From positions 3,633,722-3,697,721 of the forward strand of contig NZ_FNUC01000004.1 of NCBI RefSeq assembly GCF_900106035.1: a stretch of 64,000 bases of DNA, written 5' to 3'. Below, piece by piece: positions 24,557 to 33,407 of this stretch (position 1 is the stretch's first letter; each line of letters starts with the position of its first letter). The translations under genes and the position numbers were made by a program. The stretch is from Jiangella alba. GTDB taxonomy: Bacteria > Actinomycetota > Actinomycetes > Jiangellales > Jiangellaceae. The notes under the pieces were generated by a model. It was not told where the DNA came from and made no database searches. It was given only the letters and a program-made list of their open reading frames with translations.

Positions 24557-25798
24557 CTACGGCGTGAGTGGCTCCGGACCGGCCGCGGCCGCACGCCGCC
24601 ACCGGTGGACGGCGACGGCGGTCACCACCGTGCCTGCCGCGGCGGCCACACCGACGATCACAGCGGCATCGGCGAATTGCGCCAGCAGACCTGCGGCGAC
24701 GATCGCCAGGCCTTGGGCTGCCCGCAGCGCGGCGACGGCGACCCCGATCGCCTGCCCGCGGCTCTCCGCGGGCGCCAGCCGCACGTAGGTGGACTGGGCG
24801 ACGATGTCATGCGCCGACAGCACCCCGCTCAGTGTCCAGAGCACCACCGTCACGGCGAGGCCGGGCGCCCATCCGGTGGGCAGCAGGATCAGGCTGCTGC
24901 CGACGGCCATCGGCCCGAGCAGCGCCAGCCGCCGCTGCGGGCCGAGGAAGCGCAGGCCGATCATGCCGAGCACGGTCCCGACCGGGTTGGCCGCCAGCAG
25001 CCAGCCCACCGCCGCCGTGCCGCCGCCGAGCTCGTCGCCGAACGGCACCGCCAGACCCTCGGGGACGGCGTAGAAGCCGGCGCAGCAGGCGACGGCCAGC
25101 AGCGTGCGCAGGCGCGCGTCACCGGCGACGACGGCCCACCCGGCCCGCACCGTCGCCCAGTAGCCGAGCGCCGGCGGCCCGGTCGCGCCCCGCGGTCCCG
25201 CACCGACGGCCGGCCGGTACGGGTCGATGCCCAGCCGGATGATCGCCGCCGACGCCAGGAACGTGACGACGTCGACGAGCAGGGCCGCGCTCGTGCCGAA
25301 CTCGGCCACCAGGGCGGCGCCGGCGCCGAACCCGACCGCGAACGACGCCTGCGACGTCATGGACACCAGGGCGAACCCGGCGGTGAGCTGGTCGCCGGGC
25401 AGCATGTCGGCGAGCACCGACTGCCGCGCGCTGGCGAACGGGCTCGCCACGGCCTGGACGACGAACAGCAGCGCCGCCTGGGCGAGGAGCGGCATCCCGG
25501 GGACCGCCATGAGCGCCACCAGCGCGGCCCGGGCGAGGTCGGTGTGGACCATGACGCTGCGCCGCGGGAACCGGTCCGCCAGGCCGGCCAGGGTGGCGCC
25601 GCCGACGAAGTCGGGTAGATAGGTCAGCGCGTAGGTCAAGGCGGTGAGTCCGGCCGAGTTCGTCCGCTCGTAGACCAGCACGGTCAGCGCCACCCGGGCC
25701 AGCTGATCTCCGACGACGGAGAACACGTGCGCCAACCACAGCCGGCGGAACTGCGGCACGGCGAGCACCTGGGTGAAAGAGGCCGGCGAGTCGGACAT
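24557..25798 (-). CDS. MFS transporter, EntS-like
   Basis: A 413-residue, 12-helix MFS protein beginning MSDSPASFTQVLAVPQFRRLWLAHVFSVVGDQLARVALTVLVYERT, the usual opening of the EntS/MFS_3 exporters. Motif A appears as GLADRFPRRSVM. I chose the ATG at 25798; a TTG nine bases upstream also reads in frame. The gene ends 32 bases after the last mini-ORF and is convergent with the array. Export of a matured peptide is possible, but only proximity supports it. Confidence 0.88.
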   Translation of the reverse strand: MSDSPASFTQVLAVPQFRRLWLAHVFSVVGDQLARVALTVLVYERTNSAGLTALTYALTYLPDFVGGATLAGLADRFPRRSVMVHTDLARAALVALMAVPGMPLLAQAALLFVVQAVASPFASARQSVLADMLPGDQLTAGFALVSMTSQASFAVGFGAGAALVAEFGTSAALLVDVVTFLASAAIIRLGIDPYRPAVGAGPRGATGPPALGYWATVRAGWAVVAGDARLRTLLAVACCAGFYAVPEGLAVPFGDELGGGTAAVGWLLAANPVGTVLGMIGLRFLGPQRRLALLGPMAVGSSLILLPTGWAPGLAVTVVLWTLSGVLSAHDIVAQSTYVRLAPAESRGQAIGVAVAALRAAQGLAIVAAGLLAQFADAAVIVGVAAAAGTVVTAVAVHRWRRAAAAGPEPLTP

Positions 25799-25859
25799 CG
25801 TGCCCAAGAGTGTGCCCGACCACGCCTTTGCGCGCAGTCAGGGGTGGTTGTCGCGGCGA

Positions 25860-26666
25860 CTACACGTCCGGCGGCGGCACCAGCGCGGGCAGGGGCGGCG
25901 GCGCGACGACGGAGACCGGCCGGCCCGGGGCGGCCAGCCGCCGGCCGAGCGCCGTCACCGCCGCCGACACGACCGCCGCGCCGTCGGACGGACGGTGCCA
26001 GCAGGTGACCGACAGCGTGGTCCGGTGTGGTTCGACGGCGCGGACGAGGACCCGCGGCGGCGGGTCGGCGAGCACCCCCGGCGTCTGCGCCAGCAGGCCG
26101 GCGATCAGCTCCGGCGTCCCGTCCGCCGCGTCGCCGCCGATCCGCACCTGCAGCTCGGAGGCGTTACGGCCGGTCGCGCTGTGGTTGACGAACGGGTTGT
26201 CGAGGAGCTTCTGGTTGGGCAGGTGCACGACCCGCCCGTCCGCCGTCTCGATGATGACGGACCTGCTGTTGAGCTCACGGACCCGGCCGGTGTACCCGAG
26301 CGCCTCGATCGTGTCGTCCATCCGGACCGGCCGGCGGGTCTGGATGACGATGCCGGCGGCGACGTTGTCGGCGATGCCGCGCAGGGCCAGGAAGGCGACG
26401 ACGGCCAGCAGGATCGCCACCGCCAGCACCGGCTGGATCGAGGCGCCGAGCAGGCTCAGCGCGATCCCGACGCCGAGGAAGATCACGACGTAGCCGGTGA
26501 GGCGGACGCCGGCGCGCCGCAGATCGTCCGGCACCCGCACGCCGGCGAGGATCCGGTCGGCCGCGCGGCGCGCGTACCGGGCACAGAGCCACGCCGCCAC
26601 GATGACGGCGAGCGCCAGGACCACGTCCCAGGCGGTGAACGACAGGCCGGAGAAGAAGTCCCTCAT
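25860..26666 (-). CDS. MscS-family mechanosensitive channel
   Basis: A 268-residue protein with about four N-terminal helices and the MscS core: a Gly/Ala-rich pore helix (ALRGIADNVAAGIVIQTRRPVRMDD) followed by the beta domain (GYTGRVRELNSRSVIIETADGRVVHLPNQKLLDNPFVNHS). It is close to the 286-residue E. coli MscS in size and should release solutes on osmotic downshift. It is divergent from the AI-2E-type permease gene. Confidence 0.92.
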   Translation of the reverse strand: MRDFFSGLSFTAWDVVLALAVIVAAWLCARYARRAADRILAGVRVPDDLRRAGVRLTGYVVIFLGVGIALSLLGASIQPVLAVAILLAVVAFLALRGIADNVAAGIVIQTRRPVRMDDTIEALGYTGRVRELNSRSVIIETADGRVVHLPNQKLLDNPFVNHSATGRNASELQVRIGGDAADGTPELIAGLLAQTPGVLADPPPRVLVRAVEPHRTTLSVTCWHRPSDGAAVVSAAVTALGRRLAAPGRPVSVVAPPPLPALVPPPDV

Positions 26667-26772
26667 GCGCCTGGGTCGCCTTCGTCCCGATTCGCGCGGT
26701 TCGCACCCCTGGTCACGGCGCCTCCTCGGCTGGTCCGTGTCGCCAGGCTGCGTCAGGCGGCCGGTGCGCACG

Positions 26773-26789
26773 TCACCCCGGCGGGGTGA
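26773..26789. repeat. Short perfect inverted repeat before the permease gene
   Basis: TCACCCC (26773-26779) and GGGGTGA (26783-26789) are exact complements around GGC. It lies 80 bases upstream of the AI-2E-type permease start in the 202-base divergent gap with the MscS gene. It could be an operator or a leader hairpin; nothing else is seen in this gap. Confidence 0.4.
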
Positions 26790-26868
26790 GGGCCGCGGCG
26801 CCTGGCTCGCCGATGCTGTGAGATACCCCGACGTCGAATCGGCCGCCCGCCGAGGAAGCGCAGACACC

Positions 26869-27975
26869 ATGTCGAACGAGCTGGACAGCACGGCCCGCCC
26901 GGCCGGCCGGCCGTCGCTGGGCTTCGTGGCCGCGGCGACGGCCGTCGCGATCGGCGTGCTCGCACTGGCGGCGGCGACGTGGATGGTGCGCGGCGTGATC
27001 ATCACCGTCGCGGCCGCCCTGCTGCTCGCCGCGGGCCTGGAACCGCAGGTCCGGGCCGTGCAGCGGCGGGTCGGACGGCGCGGGACCGCCGTGCTCGTCG
27101 TGGTCGCCGCGATCTTCGCCGGGCTCGTGCTGTTCGTGACGCTGGCGCTGCGGCCGGCCATCGACCAGGCCGCGGAGCTCGTCGACGACCTGCCCGCCCT
27201 GCTCGACCGGCTGTCCCAGCGCTTCGGCGGTTCGGCCCTCGCCGACCACCTCGCCAGCCCGGAGTTCGAGCAGCAGGTGCGCGGCGCCCTCGACGACGTC
27301 GTGGCGTTCGCCGCGAGCTCGCTGGGCGCGGCGTTCGGCGTCCTGGGCAGCGTCGTCGGCGTCGTCTTCACCGGCTTCACCGTCGCCGCGACGACGGTCT
27401 ACGCGATGCTGGCGCTGCCGCGGATCAGGGCGTTCGCCGGGCGGGCGGCGGGCGACCCCGAACGCGTCGCCGTCGTGGGCGAGGTCTTCCGCCGGGTCGG
27501 CGGCTACGTGACCGGCCAGCTGGGCATCTGCGCGTGCGCCGGCATCGCGTCGGCGATCTTCTTCGTGATCGTCGGCCTGCCGTACGCGGCGCTGCTGGCG
27601 CTGATCGTCGCGGTCCTCGACGCGGTGCCGCAGGTCGGCGCCACCCTGGCGGCCGTCGTCGCGGTGCTCGTCGCACTGACCGTCGGCTTCGGCACCGCCG
27701 TCGCCGTGGCGGTGTTCTTCATCGCCTACCAGCAGCTCGAGAACTTCGTCATCGCACCGCGCGTGTTCGCGTCGGCGGTGTCGCTGACGCCGATGACGGT
27801 GTTCCTCGCGGTGCTCGCGGGCGGCGCCCTCGCCGGGTTCGTCGGCGCGATCCTCGCCCTCCCGGTCACGGCGGCCGTGACCGTCGTCCTCCGCTACGTC
27901 TTCCGGCGCCGGCTCGCCGAGGCGCATCCGGTCGAGCCGGGCGACGAGGCCCGCCTGAACGGCCATCGCGACTGA
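26869..27975 (+). CDS. AI-2E/PerM-family permease
   Basis: A 368-residue membrane protein of the AI-2E exporter/PerM superfamily: paired N-terminal helices, a long amphipathic middle section (residues about 90-170) and a C-terminal helix bundle with [23 protein letters not shown], a family signature, and [13 protein letters not shown]. Members move small solutes or ions such as sodium; AI-2 export is proven only for a few. The ATG has GAGGAAG upstream, and the next gene overlaps by one base. Confidence 0.88.
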   Translation: MSNELDSTARPAGRPSLGFVAAATAVAIGVLALAAATWMVRGVIITVAAALLLAAGLEPQVRAVQRRVGRRGTAVLVVVAAIFAGLVLFVTLALRPAIDQAAELVDDLPALLDRLSQRFGGSALADHLASPEFEQQVRGALDDVVAFAASSLGAAFGVLGSVVGVVFTGFTVAATTVYAMLALPRIRAFAGRAAGDPERVAVVGEVFRRVGGYVTGQLGICACAGIASAIFFVIVGLPYAALLALIVAVLDAVPQVGATLAAVVAVLVALTVGFGTAVAVAVFFIAYQQLENFVIAPRVFASAVSLTPMTVFLAVLAGGALAGFVGAILALPVTAAVTVVLRYVFRRRLAEAHPVEPGDEARLNGHRD

Positions 27976-28616
27976 TGGCGCAGCGGTCCCGGCTCCCGGT
28001 CACCGCGGTTGCCCGGCTGGTGGGTTCGCTGGCCGGCGGTGTGCTCGCCGGTGCGCTGGTGACCTGGTGGGCCGACGCCACCGTGGGGGCGCTGGCCGGT
28101 ATCGCCGTCGCGGCCGGGGTGTTCGTCGTCGCGGGGTGGGCGACGTTGTGGTCGCTCGACCCGGCCGCCACCCGGGCGAGCGTGCGACGCGAGGAGCTGC
28201 GCCCGCTGGTCGACGAGCTGGTGGTGGTCGCCGCGGCGCTGTGCGGTCTGGCCGCCGTGGTGGTGTTGCTGGTCGTCGGGGAGTCCTCGGCCGGTGCCGG
28301 GCCGGCGGCCGCGGCGCTGGCCGCCGTCCTGCTGTCGTGGGGCGCCCTGCACCTGATGTACGCGACGCGGTACGCGTTCCTCTACTACTCGAGCCCGGAC
28401 GGCGGCATCGACTTCAACGCGCCGGACCCGCCCTGCTACCGCGACTTCCTGTACTTCAGCTACAACCTCGGCATGACGTACCAGGTGTCCGACACCGCCG
28501 TGACCAGCACCGTCGTCCGGTCGGTGGTGCTGCGCCACTGCCTGCTGTCGTACGCGTTCGGCGCGATGATCCTCGCCACGACGATCAACCTCGTCGTCGG
28601 AATCGTCAGCGCCTGA
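27975..28616 (+). CDS. DUF1345 membrane protein
   Basis: A 213-residue protein with five to six helices. [20 protein letters not shown] and [20 protein letters not shown] are the characteristic DUF1345 segments. The function of the family is unknown. Its ATG shares one base with the stop of the permease gene (TGATG), so the two are translationally coupled. Its last 11 bases overlap the convergent hydrolase gene. Confidence 0.88.
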   Translation: MAQRSRLPVTAVARLVGSLAGGVLAGALVTWWADATVGALAGIAVAAGVFVVAGWATLWSLDPAATRASVRREELRPLVDELVVVAAALCGLAAVVVLLVVGESSAGAGPAAAALAAVLLSWGALHLMYATRYAFLYYSSPDGGIDFNAPDPPCYRDFLYFSYNLGMTYQVSDTAVTSTVVRSVVLRHCLLSYAFGAMILATTINLVVGIVSA

Positions 28617-29397
28617 CGCCCGCCACGAACGCGACGACGTCGGCGGCGACCCGCTCCGGCCGCTCCCACAGCACGAGGTGGCCGGTGCCCTCGTACGTCA
28701 CCAGACGACTGCCCTCGATCGCCGCCGCCAGCTCACGGCCCTGACCGGCGGGCAGCACGTCGTCGTCGCCGCCCCAGAGGATCAGCGTGGGGACGGCGAT
28801 CGGGCCGCGCCGGATCGGCGGCACGGCGCCGACCAGGCCGTCGAGGACGGCGCGCCACACCCGGCGGGGGATGGTCAGCGCGGCGGCCAGCTGGTCGTCG
28901 AGGTACCCGGCCGGCACCGCGACGTGCAGCGGCAGCGCACCGGTGAGCGCCTCGGCGTCGGCCCGGGTCACCGGGTCGTGCAACGACGCCAGCGGACCGG
29001 CGAGAGCAGCCGGCACGGGGCCGCGCAGATCGCTGGGCGCCCCGATCAGCACCAGGCCGCGCACCCGGCCGGGGTGGTCCACCGCGACCTGCTGGGCGAC
29101 GTACCCGCCGCTGGACGTCCCGGCCAGCCAGCAGGTGTCCAGTCCCAGCGCGTCGAGCAGCGCGACGGCGTCGGCGGCGGCGTCGGCCAGCGTGTAGCCG
29201 CCGGCCGGTGCCGTGCTGGCGCCGACGCCGCGCTGGTCGGGGACGACGAGCCGCAGCGAACGGGGGAGCAGCGGCACGAGGCGGTCGAAGACCCGGTGCG
29301 TCTCGCCCCACGCGTGCAGCAGCAGCACCGGCTCGCCGCCGGCGTCGCCGTGCTGGTGGACGGCCAGCTCCGCGCCCGTCGGGAGCGCGATCCGCAT
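28606..29397 (-). CDS. Alpha/beta-fold hydrolase
   Basis: A 263-residue hydrolase with an oxyanion strand [16 protein letters not shown], nucleophile elbow [10 protein letters not shown] near residue 88, acid WGGDDDVLP and terminal His [11 protein letters not shown]. The triad is complete. Substrate cannot be predicted; relatives include haloperoxidase-like esterases and lactonases. I chose the ATG at 29397, the start of recognisable homology, over one 33 bases upstream. It follows vanY on the same strand with a seven-base gap. Confidence 0.88.
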   Translation of the reverse strand: MRIALPTGAELAVHQHGDAGGEPVLLLHAWGETHRVFDRLVPLLPRSLRLVVPDQRGVGASTAPAGGYTLADAAADAVALLDALGLDTCWLAGTSSGGYVAQQVAVDHPGRVRGLVLIGAPSDLRGPVPAALAGPLASLHDPVTRADAEALTGALPLHVAVPAGYLDDQLAAALTIPRRVWRAVLDGLVGAVPPIRRGPIAVPTLILWGGDDDVLPAGQGRELAAAIEGSRLVTYEGTGHLVLWERPERVAADVVAFVAGVRR

Positions 29398-29404
29398 GAC
29401 ACCA

Positions 29405-29914
29405 TCATGCGCCCACCCGGCGGCCGTCACCGCCCATCCGCGGATCGTGGGACGGGTCGGGGTACATCGCCGGGGGTCCGTCGACGGCGGCGTCGGGGAG
29501 CAGCTCGAAGTGCCAGGGCTCGTTGCGGTAGATCTGGCACAGTCCGTACCGGGCGCCGTGCTCGGACAGCCACGCCCTGGCCGCGGCCGGCCCGATGTCG
29601 ATCGCGTGCCCCGCCACGTGCGGCGACGTGTCCGGGGTGGCGACCCAGCGGGCGGCCTCCTCGGCCGAGCCGTGCTCCGCGACCGCGCGGCGCAGCAGCC
29701 GCTCCTGGTAGTCCGGCGAACGCCAGCCGCTGTTGACGGTGAACCGGACGCCGTCGCGCGCGGCGTCCGCCGCCGCCCGGCGCAGCGCCCGGAGCAGGCC
29801 GGGGTCGAGGTTGGCGACGCCGGGATACCGGTCGTCGAACACCGTCACGCCGCTGGGAAGGGCGCCGGCGTCGGCGGGCCGGGTCGTCGTCAGGGCCGGT
29901 TCGGTGGAGGACAT
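29405..29914 (-). CDS. vanY: VanY-type D,D-carboxypeptidase (M15B)
   Basis: A 169-residue zinc peptidase. The M15 ligands are seen as SPHVAGHAIDIG (SxHxxGxAxD) and EPWHFE, and VNSGWRSPDYQ is also conserved. VanY trims the terminal D-Ala from peptidoglycan pentapeptides, lowering the number of glycopeptide targets. No signal peptide or membrane anchor is seen, so it may act in the cytoplasm or leave by another route. It is divergent from vanR with a shared 55-base promoter block that also precedes vanH. Confidence 0.88.
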   Translation of the reverse strand: MSSTEPALTTTRPADAGALPSGVTVFDDRYPGVANLDPGLLRALRRAAADAARDGVRFTVNSGWRSPDYQERLLRRAVAEHGSAEEAARWVATPDTSPHVAGHAIDIGPAAARAWLSEHGARYGLCQIYRNEPWHFELLPDAAVDGPPAMYPDPSHDPRMGGDGRRVGA

Positions 29915-29921
29915 GGCCCCA

Positions 29922-29976
29922 GTCAAGGCAGCGCGGTGTTGCCGTCGCGTATGCGGTTTTCGATACGCGGGCGATA
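29922..29976. promoter_or_regulatory. Candidate VanR-controlled promoter block, vanY/vanR copy
   Basis: This 55-base block matches 34381-34435, upstream of vanH, at 49 of 55 positions. Its centre is the inverted repeat GCGTAT-N10-ATACGC at 29947-29968. In both places the block directly precedes a minus-strand van gene (vanY, vanH), so it is likely the VanR binding site and promoter of each. It also lies in the upstream region of vanR. Confidence 0.75.
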
Positions 29977-29988
29977 GCACCCGGCTCG

Positions 29989-29994
29989 TAGCAT
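29989..29994 (+). promoter_or_regulatory. Candidate -10 of vanR
   Basis: TAGCAT fits the TANNNT -10 consensus and ends seven bases before the vanR ATG, so transcription would start at or within a base or two of the start codon. No ribosome site precedes that ATG. A leaderless vanRS transcript is therefore likely. Confidence 0.5.
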
Positions 29995-30001
29995 CGGGAC
30001 C

Positions 30002-30682
30002 ATGCGTGTGCTGGTCGTCGAGGACGAACCCTTCCTTGCGGAGGCCATCCGCGACGGCCTGCGCCTCGAGGCCATCGCCGCCGACGTCGCCGGCGAGGGC
30101 GACGCCGCGCTGGAGCTGCTCGGCGTCAACGCCTACGACATCGCCGTCCTCGATCGCGACATCCCGGGGCCCTCCGGCGACGAGATCGCCCGCCGCATCG
30201 TCGCGTCCGGCAGCGGCATGCCGATCCTCATGCTCACCGCCGCCGACCGGCTCGACGACAAGGCCTCCGGGTTCGAGCTCGGCGCCGACGACTACCTCAC
30301 CAAACCGTTCGACCTGCAGGAACTCGTGCTCAGACTCAGGGCGCTGGACCGCCGGCGCGCGTACAACCGGCCGCCGGTGCGCGAGCTGGCCGGGCTGCGG
30401 CTGGACCCGTTCCGCCGCGAGGTCTACCGCGGCGGGCGCTACGTGGCGCTGACCAGGAAGCAGTTCGCCGTGCTCGAGGTGCTCGTCGGGGCCGAGGGCG
30501 GCGTCGTCAGCGCCGAGCAGCTGCTGGAGCGGGCCTGGGACGAGAACGCCGACCCGTTCACGAACGCGGTGCGCATCACGGTGTCGGCGCTGCGCAAGCG
30601 GCTCGGCGAGCCCTGGCTGATCGCGACGGTGCCCGGCGTCGGCTACCGCATCGACACCGGCGACCGGGACGAGCGTGGCTAG
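30002..30682 (+). CDS. vanR: VanR-like OmpR-family response regulator
   Basis: A 226-residue regulator. The receiver domain has the acidic pair VVEDE at the start, the phospho-acceptor Asp in DIAVLDRDIPG, and the conserved Lys in YLTKPFD; a winged-helix DNA-binding domain follows (VALTRKQFAVLEVLV, ITVSALRKRL, IATVPGVGYRI). By family and context it switches on vanHAX and vanY when phosphorylated by VanS. It overlaps vanS by eight bases. Confidence 0.9.
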   Translation: MRVLVVEDEPFLAEAIRDGLRLEAIAADVAGEGDAALELLGVNAYDIAVLDRDIPGPSGDEIARRIVASGSGMPILMLTAADRLDDKASGFELGADDYLTKPFDLQELVLRLRALDRRRAYNRPPVRELAGLRLDPFRREVYRGGRYVALTRKQFAVLEVLVGAEGGVVSAEQLLERAWDENADPFTNAVRITVSALRKRLGEPWLIATVPGVGYRIDTGDRDERG

Positions 30683-31790
30683 GCCGCCCGGCCTGAGTGT
30701 GCGGGTCAAGCTCACGCTCAGCTACGCCGGCTTCCTCATGATCGCCGGTGTGCTGCTGCTCGCCGCGTCGTGGGTGTACCTCATGCGCGACGCGCCGCTG
30801 CGCACGCTCGTACCGGACTTCTCCAACCTGCCGCTCGCGCTCAACCCGCGCAACCGCGGCCCGGCCGTCTTCGGCCCGGTGGCGGCCGCGATGCTGCTGT
30901 TCCTGCTGGTCTTCGGGCTGGTCGGCGGCTGGATCCTGGCCGGGCGCATGCTGTCCCCGCTGACCCGCATCACCGACGCCACCCGCAAGGCCGCGACGGG
31001 ATCGCTCTCACACCGCATCGAGCTGGAGGGCCGCAACGACGAGTTCCGCGAGCTGGCCGACGCCTTCGACCGCATGCTCCAGCGGCTCGAGGCGCACGTC
31101 GCCGAGCAGCGGCGCTTCGCCGCCAACGCCTCGCACGAGCTGCGCACCCCGCTGGCGGTCAGCCAGATCCTGCTCGACGTCGCCCGCGCCGACCCCGACC
31201 ACGACACCGACCGGCTGGTCGAGCGCCTGCACGCCGTCAACCTCCGCGCCATCGACCTCACCGAGGCGCTGATCCTGTTCAGCCGGGCCGACCAGCGCTC
31301 GTTCGCACGCGAGCGGGTCGACCTGTCGCTGCTCGCGGAGGAGGCGGCCGAAACGCTGCTGCCGCTCGCCGAGGAGCGCGGCCGCACCATCGAGACGTCC
31401 GGCGACGCCGCGGCGGCCGTCGGCTCGCATCCGCTGCTGCTGCAGCTGACGACGAACCTCGTGCACAACGCGATCGTGCACAACCTGCCCGACGACGGCA
31501 CGGTGTGGATCACGACCGGCGCGCACGACGGCGCCGTCACCCTCACCGTCGAGAACACCGGCGCGCCGCTCTCGCCGCGGCAGGTCTCGACCCTCACCGA
31601 ACCGTTCCAGCGCGGCGTCGACCGCGTCCGCGGCGACCACGAGGGCACGGGCCTCGGCCTGGCCATCGTCACGAGCATCGCCCAGGCGCACGACGGCACC
31701 CTCACCCTCACCCCGCGCGACACCGGAGGGCTGCGCGTCACGCTGCGGTTGCCCGCCGCGCCGTCTCACGTGATGGGGAAGTCGAAGTAG
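30675..31790 (+). CDS. vanS: VanS-like sensor histidine kinase
   Basis: A 371-residue kinase with two membrane helices (about 12-34 and 71-93) enclosing a short external loop of about 35 residues, then HAMP, the phospho-acceptor His in RRFAANASHELRTPLAVSQ, and an ATPase domain with NLVHNAIVHN and GTGLGLAIVTS. VanS proteins detect glycopeptides or the wall damage they cause. The small external loop is typical of actinobacterial VanS. GTG start lies inside the end of vanR. It runs into the 3' end of vanX (25-base overlap). Confidence 0.9.
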   Translation: MARPPGLSVRVKLTLSYAGFLMIAGVLLLAASWVYLMRDAPLRTLVPDFSNLPLALNPRNRGPAVFGPVAAAMLLFLLVFGLVGGWILAGRMLSPLTRITDATRKAATGSLSHRIELEGRNDEFRELADAFDRMLQRLEAHVAEQRRFAANASHELRTPLAVSQILLDVARADPDHDTDRLVERLHAVNLRAIDLTEALILFSRADQRSFARERVDLSLLAEEAAETLLPLAEERGRTIETSGDAAAAVGSHPLLLQLTTNLVHNAIVHNLPDDGTVWITTGAHDGAVTLTVENTGAPLSPRQVSTLTEPFQRGVDRVRGDHEGTGLGLAIVTSIAQAHDGTLTLTPRDTGGLRVTLRLPAAPSHVMGKSK

Positions 31791-32374
31791 GTGTCGGGGT
31801 AGGGCTCGTCGCGCAGCGTGTAGTGCCACCACTCGACGTCGTAGCGGACGAAGCCGCTGGCCTCCATGACGGAGCAGAGGTAGCGGCGGTTCCTCGCCTC
31901 GGCCTGCGTGATGCCCGTCGCGCCGTGGTGGGAGATCGAGTCCATCAGGTCGTGGTCGCCGCCCATGGGGGCGAGCTCACCGGTCACCAGCTGATAGAGG
32001 GTGAGATCGACGCTGCTGCCGCGGCTGTGGCCGGACCGGGCCGACACGTAGCCCCGCTCGACCATCTCGGGACGGTCGAGGTTCGGGTAGTGCCGCAGCT
32101 TCGTCCGTCCGTCCTCGGGCTGCTTCGACCAGTTCAGGAAGCTGTCGACGGCCCGCTGCGGGCGGTAGGCGTCCCAGAGCACCAGGCCGAAGCCGAGCGC
32201 CTCGGCCCGGACGCGGGCTCGACGCAGCGCCGCACACAGCGCCGTGGTGCCGACGATGCGGTTGGCCAGGTAGCCGTCCACCGGCTTGCCGGTGAAGTTG
32301 TCCCAGGTGGCGTACTTGGCGTCCCAGCGGATGCCGGGCACGTGCTCGTCCACGACGACGAAGTCAGCGGTCAT
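31766..32374 (-). CDS. vanX: VanX D-Ala-D-Ala dipeptidase
   Basis: A 202-residue zinc dipeptidase, the same length as enterococcal VanX. Zinc ligands are in SGHSRGSSVDLTL (His and Asp) and EWWHYTL (His, with the catalytic Glu), and the transition-state Arg is in WDAYRPQRA. It destroys normal D-Ala-D-Ala so that only D-Ala-D-Lac enters the cell wall. Last gene of the vanHAX operon; it overlaps vanA by 11 bases. Confidence 0.95.
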   Translation of the reverse strand: MTADFVVVDEHVPGIRWDAKYATWDNFTGKPVDGYLANRIVGTTALCAALRRARVRAEALGFGLVLWDAYRPQRAVDSFLNWSKQPEDGRTKLRHYPNLDRPEMVERGYVSARSGHSRGSSVDLTLYQLVTGELAPMGGDHDLMDSISHHGATGITQAEARNRRYLCSVMEASGFVRYDVEWWHYTLRDEPYPDTYFDFPIT

Positions 32375-33407
32375 CGGCGTGGTCCTCCAGCGCCAGCGAC
32401 ACGATGCGGTCGAGCACGTCGGCCATCGGCCTCCCCGCGGCCGCCATCATCCGCGGGTAGCGGCTGTACGACGTCATGCCGGGGAACGTGTTGACCTCGT
32501 TGAGGACCACCGTGCCGTCGCCGCGGAGGAACAGGTCCACGCGCGCGAGCCCACGGCAGCCGAGGGCGCGGTAGACGGCCTTCGCGGTCTCCTGGACGAG
32601 CCTGCGCGACGCCGCCGGGATGTCGGCGGGCACGATCGGGGTCGAGTTGTCGGACCCGGACTCGGGCGTGCTCTCCTGGTGGATCCGGAAGAAGCCGTGG
32701 GACAGCGCGATGTGGTCGACCTCGCCCACGGTGAGGTCCGTACCGTTCCCCAGCACGGCGCAGCCGATCTCGCTGCCGGCGACCGCCTCCTCGATCACCA
32801 CCTTCGAGTCGTACCGCCGCGCCGCGTCGACCGCGTCGGCCAGGTCCGCTTCGCTCGTCACCTTGCTGACCCCGAACGACGACCCGGACCGGGCCGGCTT
32901 CACGAAGACGGGGTAGGTCAGCGCGCCGCCATCGGGCTTCTCGTCGGCCAGGACGGTCCAGAACCGCGGCGTCGCGATGCCCGCGCTCGCGGCGACGACA
33001 TAGGCGAGCGACTTGTCCATGCAGACGGCGGAGCTCTGGACGTCGCAGCCGGCGTAGGGGATGCCGGAGAGCTCCAGCAGGCCCTGCATCGCGCCGTCCT
33101 CGCCGAGCTTGCCGTGCAGCACCGGCAGCACGACGTCCAGGCGGATGGTCTCGTAGCGTCCCTCGTCCAGCACGATCAGCCCGTGGACGCCGCGGTCCGG
33201 CGACAGCACCGCCGGGCGCGCCCCGTCCTCCCAGCCCTCGCCGGGCCCGTCGCAGAGCGTCCAGGCGCCGGTCGTCGTGATGCCGATCCATATCGTTTCG
33301 TACCGGCGCGGATCGAGATTCGCCGCGACCTCCCGCGCGGACTTGACGGAGATCGGGTGCTCCTCGGACACGCCGCCGAAGACGACGCCGACCTTCAACC
33401 TCTTCAT
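32364..33407 (-). CDS. vanA: VanA-type D-alanine--D-lactate ligase
   Basis: A 347-residue ATP-grasp ligase. KLGEDGAMQGLLELSGIPYAG and the omega-loop segment SHGFFRIHQESTPESGS, with the His that selects D-lactate over D-alanine in VanA and VanB, distinguish it from housekeeping Ddl. LARVDLFLRGDGTVVLNEVNTFPG holds the magnesium ligands. It makes the depsipeptide D-Ala-D-Lac, the modified wall terminus that vancomycin-type drugs bind poorly. It is coupled to vanH by an ATGA overlap. Confidence 0.95.
   Translation of the reverse strand: MKRLKVGVVFGGVSEEHPISVKSAREVAANLDPRRYETIWIGITTTGAWTLCDGPGEGWEDGARPAVLSPDRGVHGLIVLDEGRYETIRLDVVLPVLHGKLGEDGAMQGLLELSGIPYAGCDVQSSAVCMDKSLAYVVAASAGIATPRFWTVLADEKPDGGALTYPVFVKPARSGSSFGVSKVTSEADLADAVDAARRYDSKVVIEEAVAGSEIGCAVLGNGTDLTVGEVDHIALSHGFFRIHQESTPESGSDNSTPIVPADIPAASRRLVQETAKAVYRALGCRGLARVDLFLRGDGTVVLNEVNTFPGMTSYSRYPRMMAAAGRPMADVLDRIVSLALEDHADDR

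Noticed and set aside
22578..24602. Long minus-strand open frames running through the mini-gene array, with repeated peptide-like segments
   Set aside because: All three minus frames are open because the repeat is G+C-rich and nearly in register. The differences between copies change the minus-strand peptides but not the plus-strand heptapeptide.
24557..25798. MFS gene as the proven exporter of the heptapeptide
   Set aside because: It is convergent with the array and has no peptide-specific feature; only adjacency supports it.
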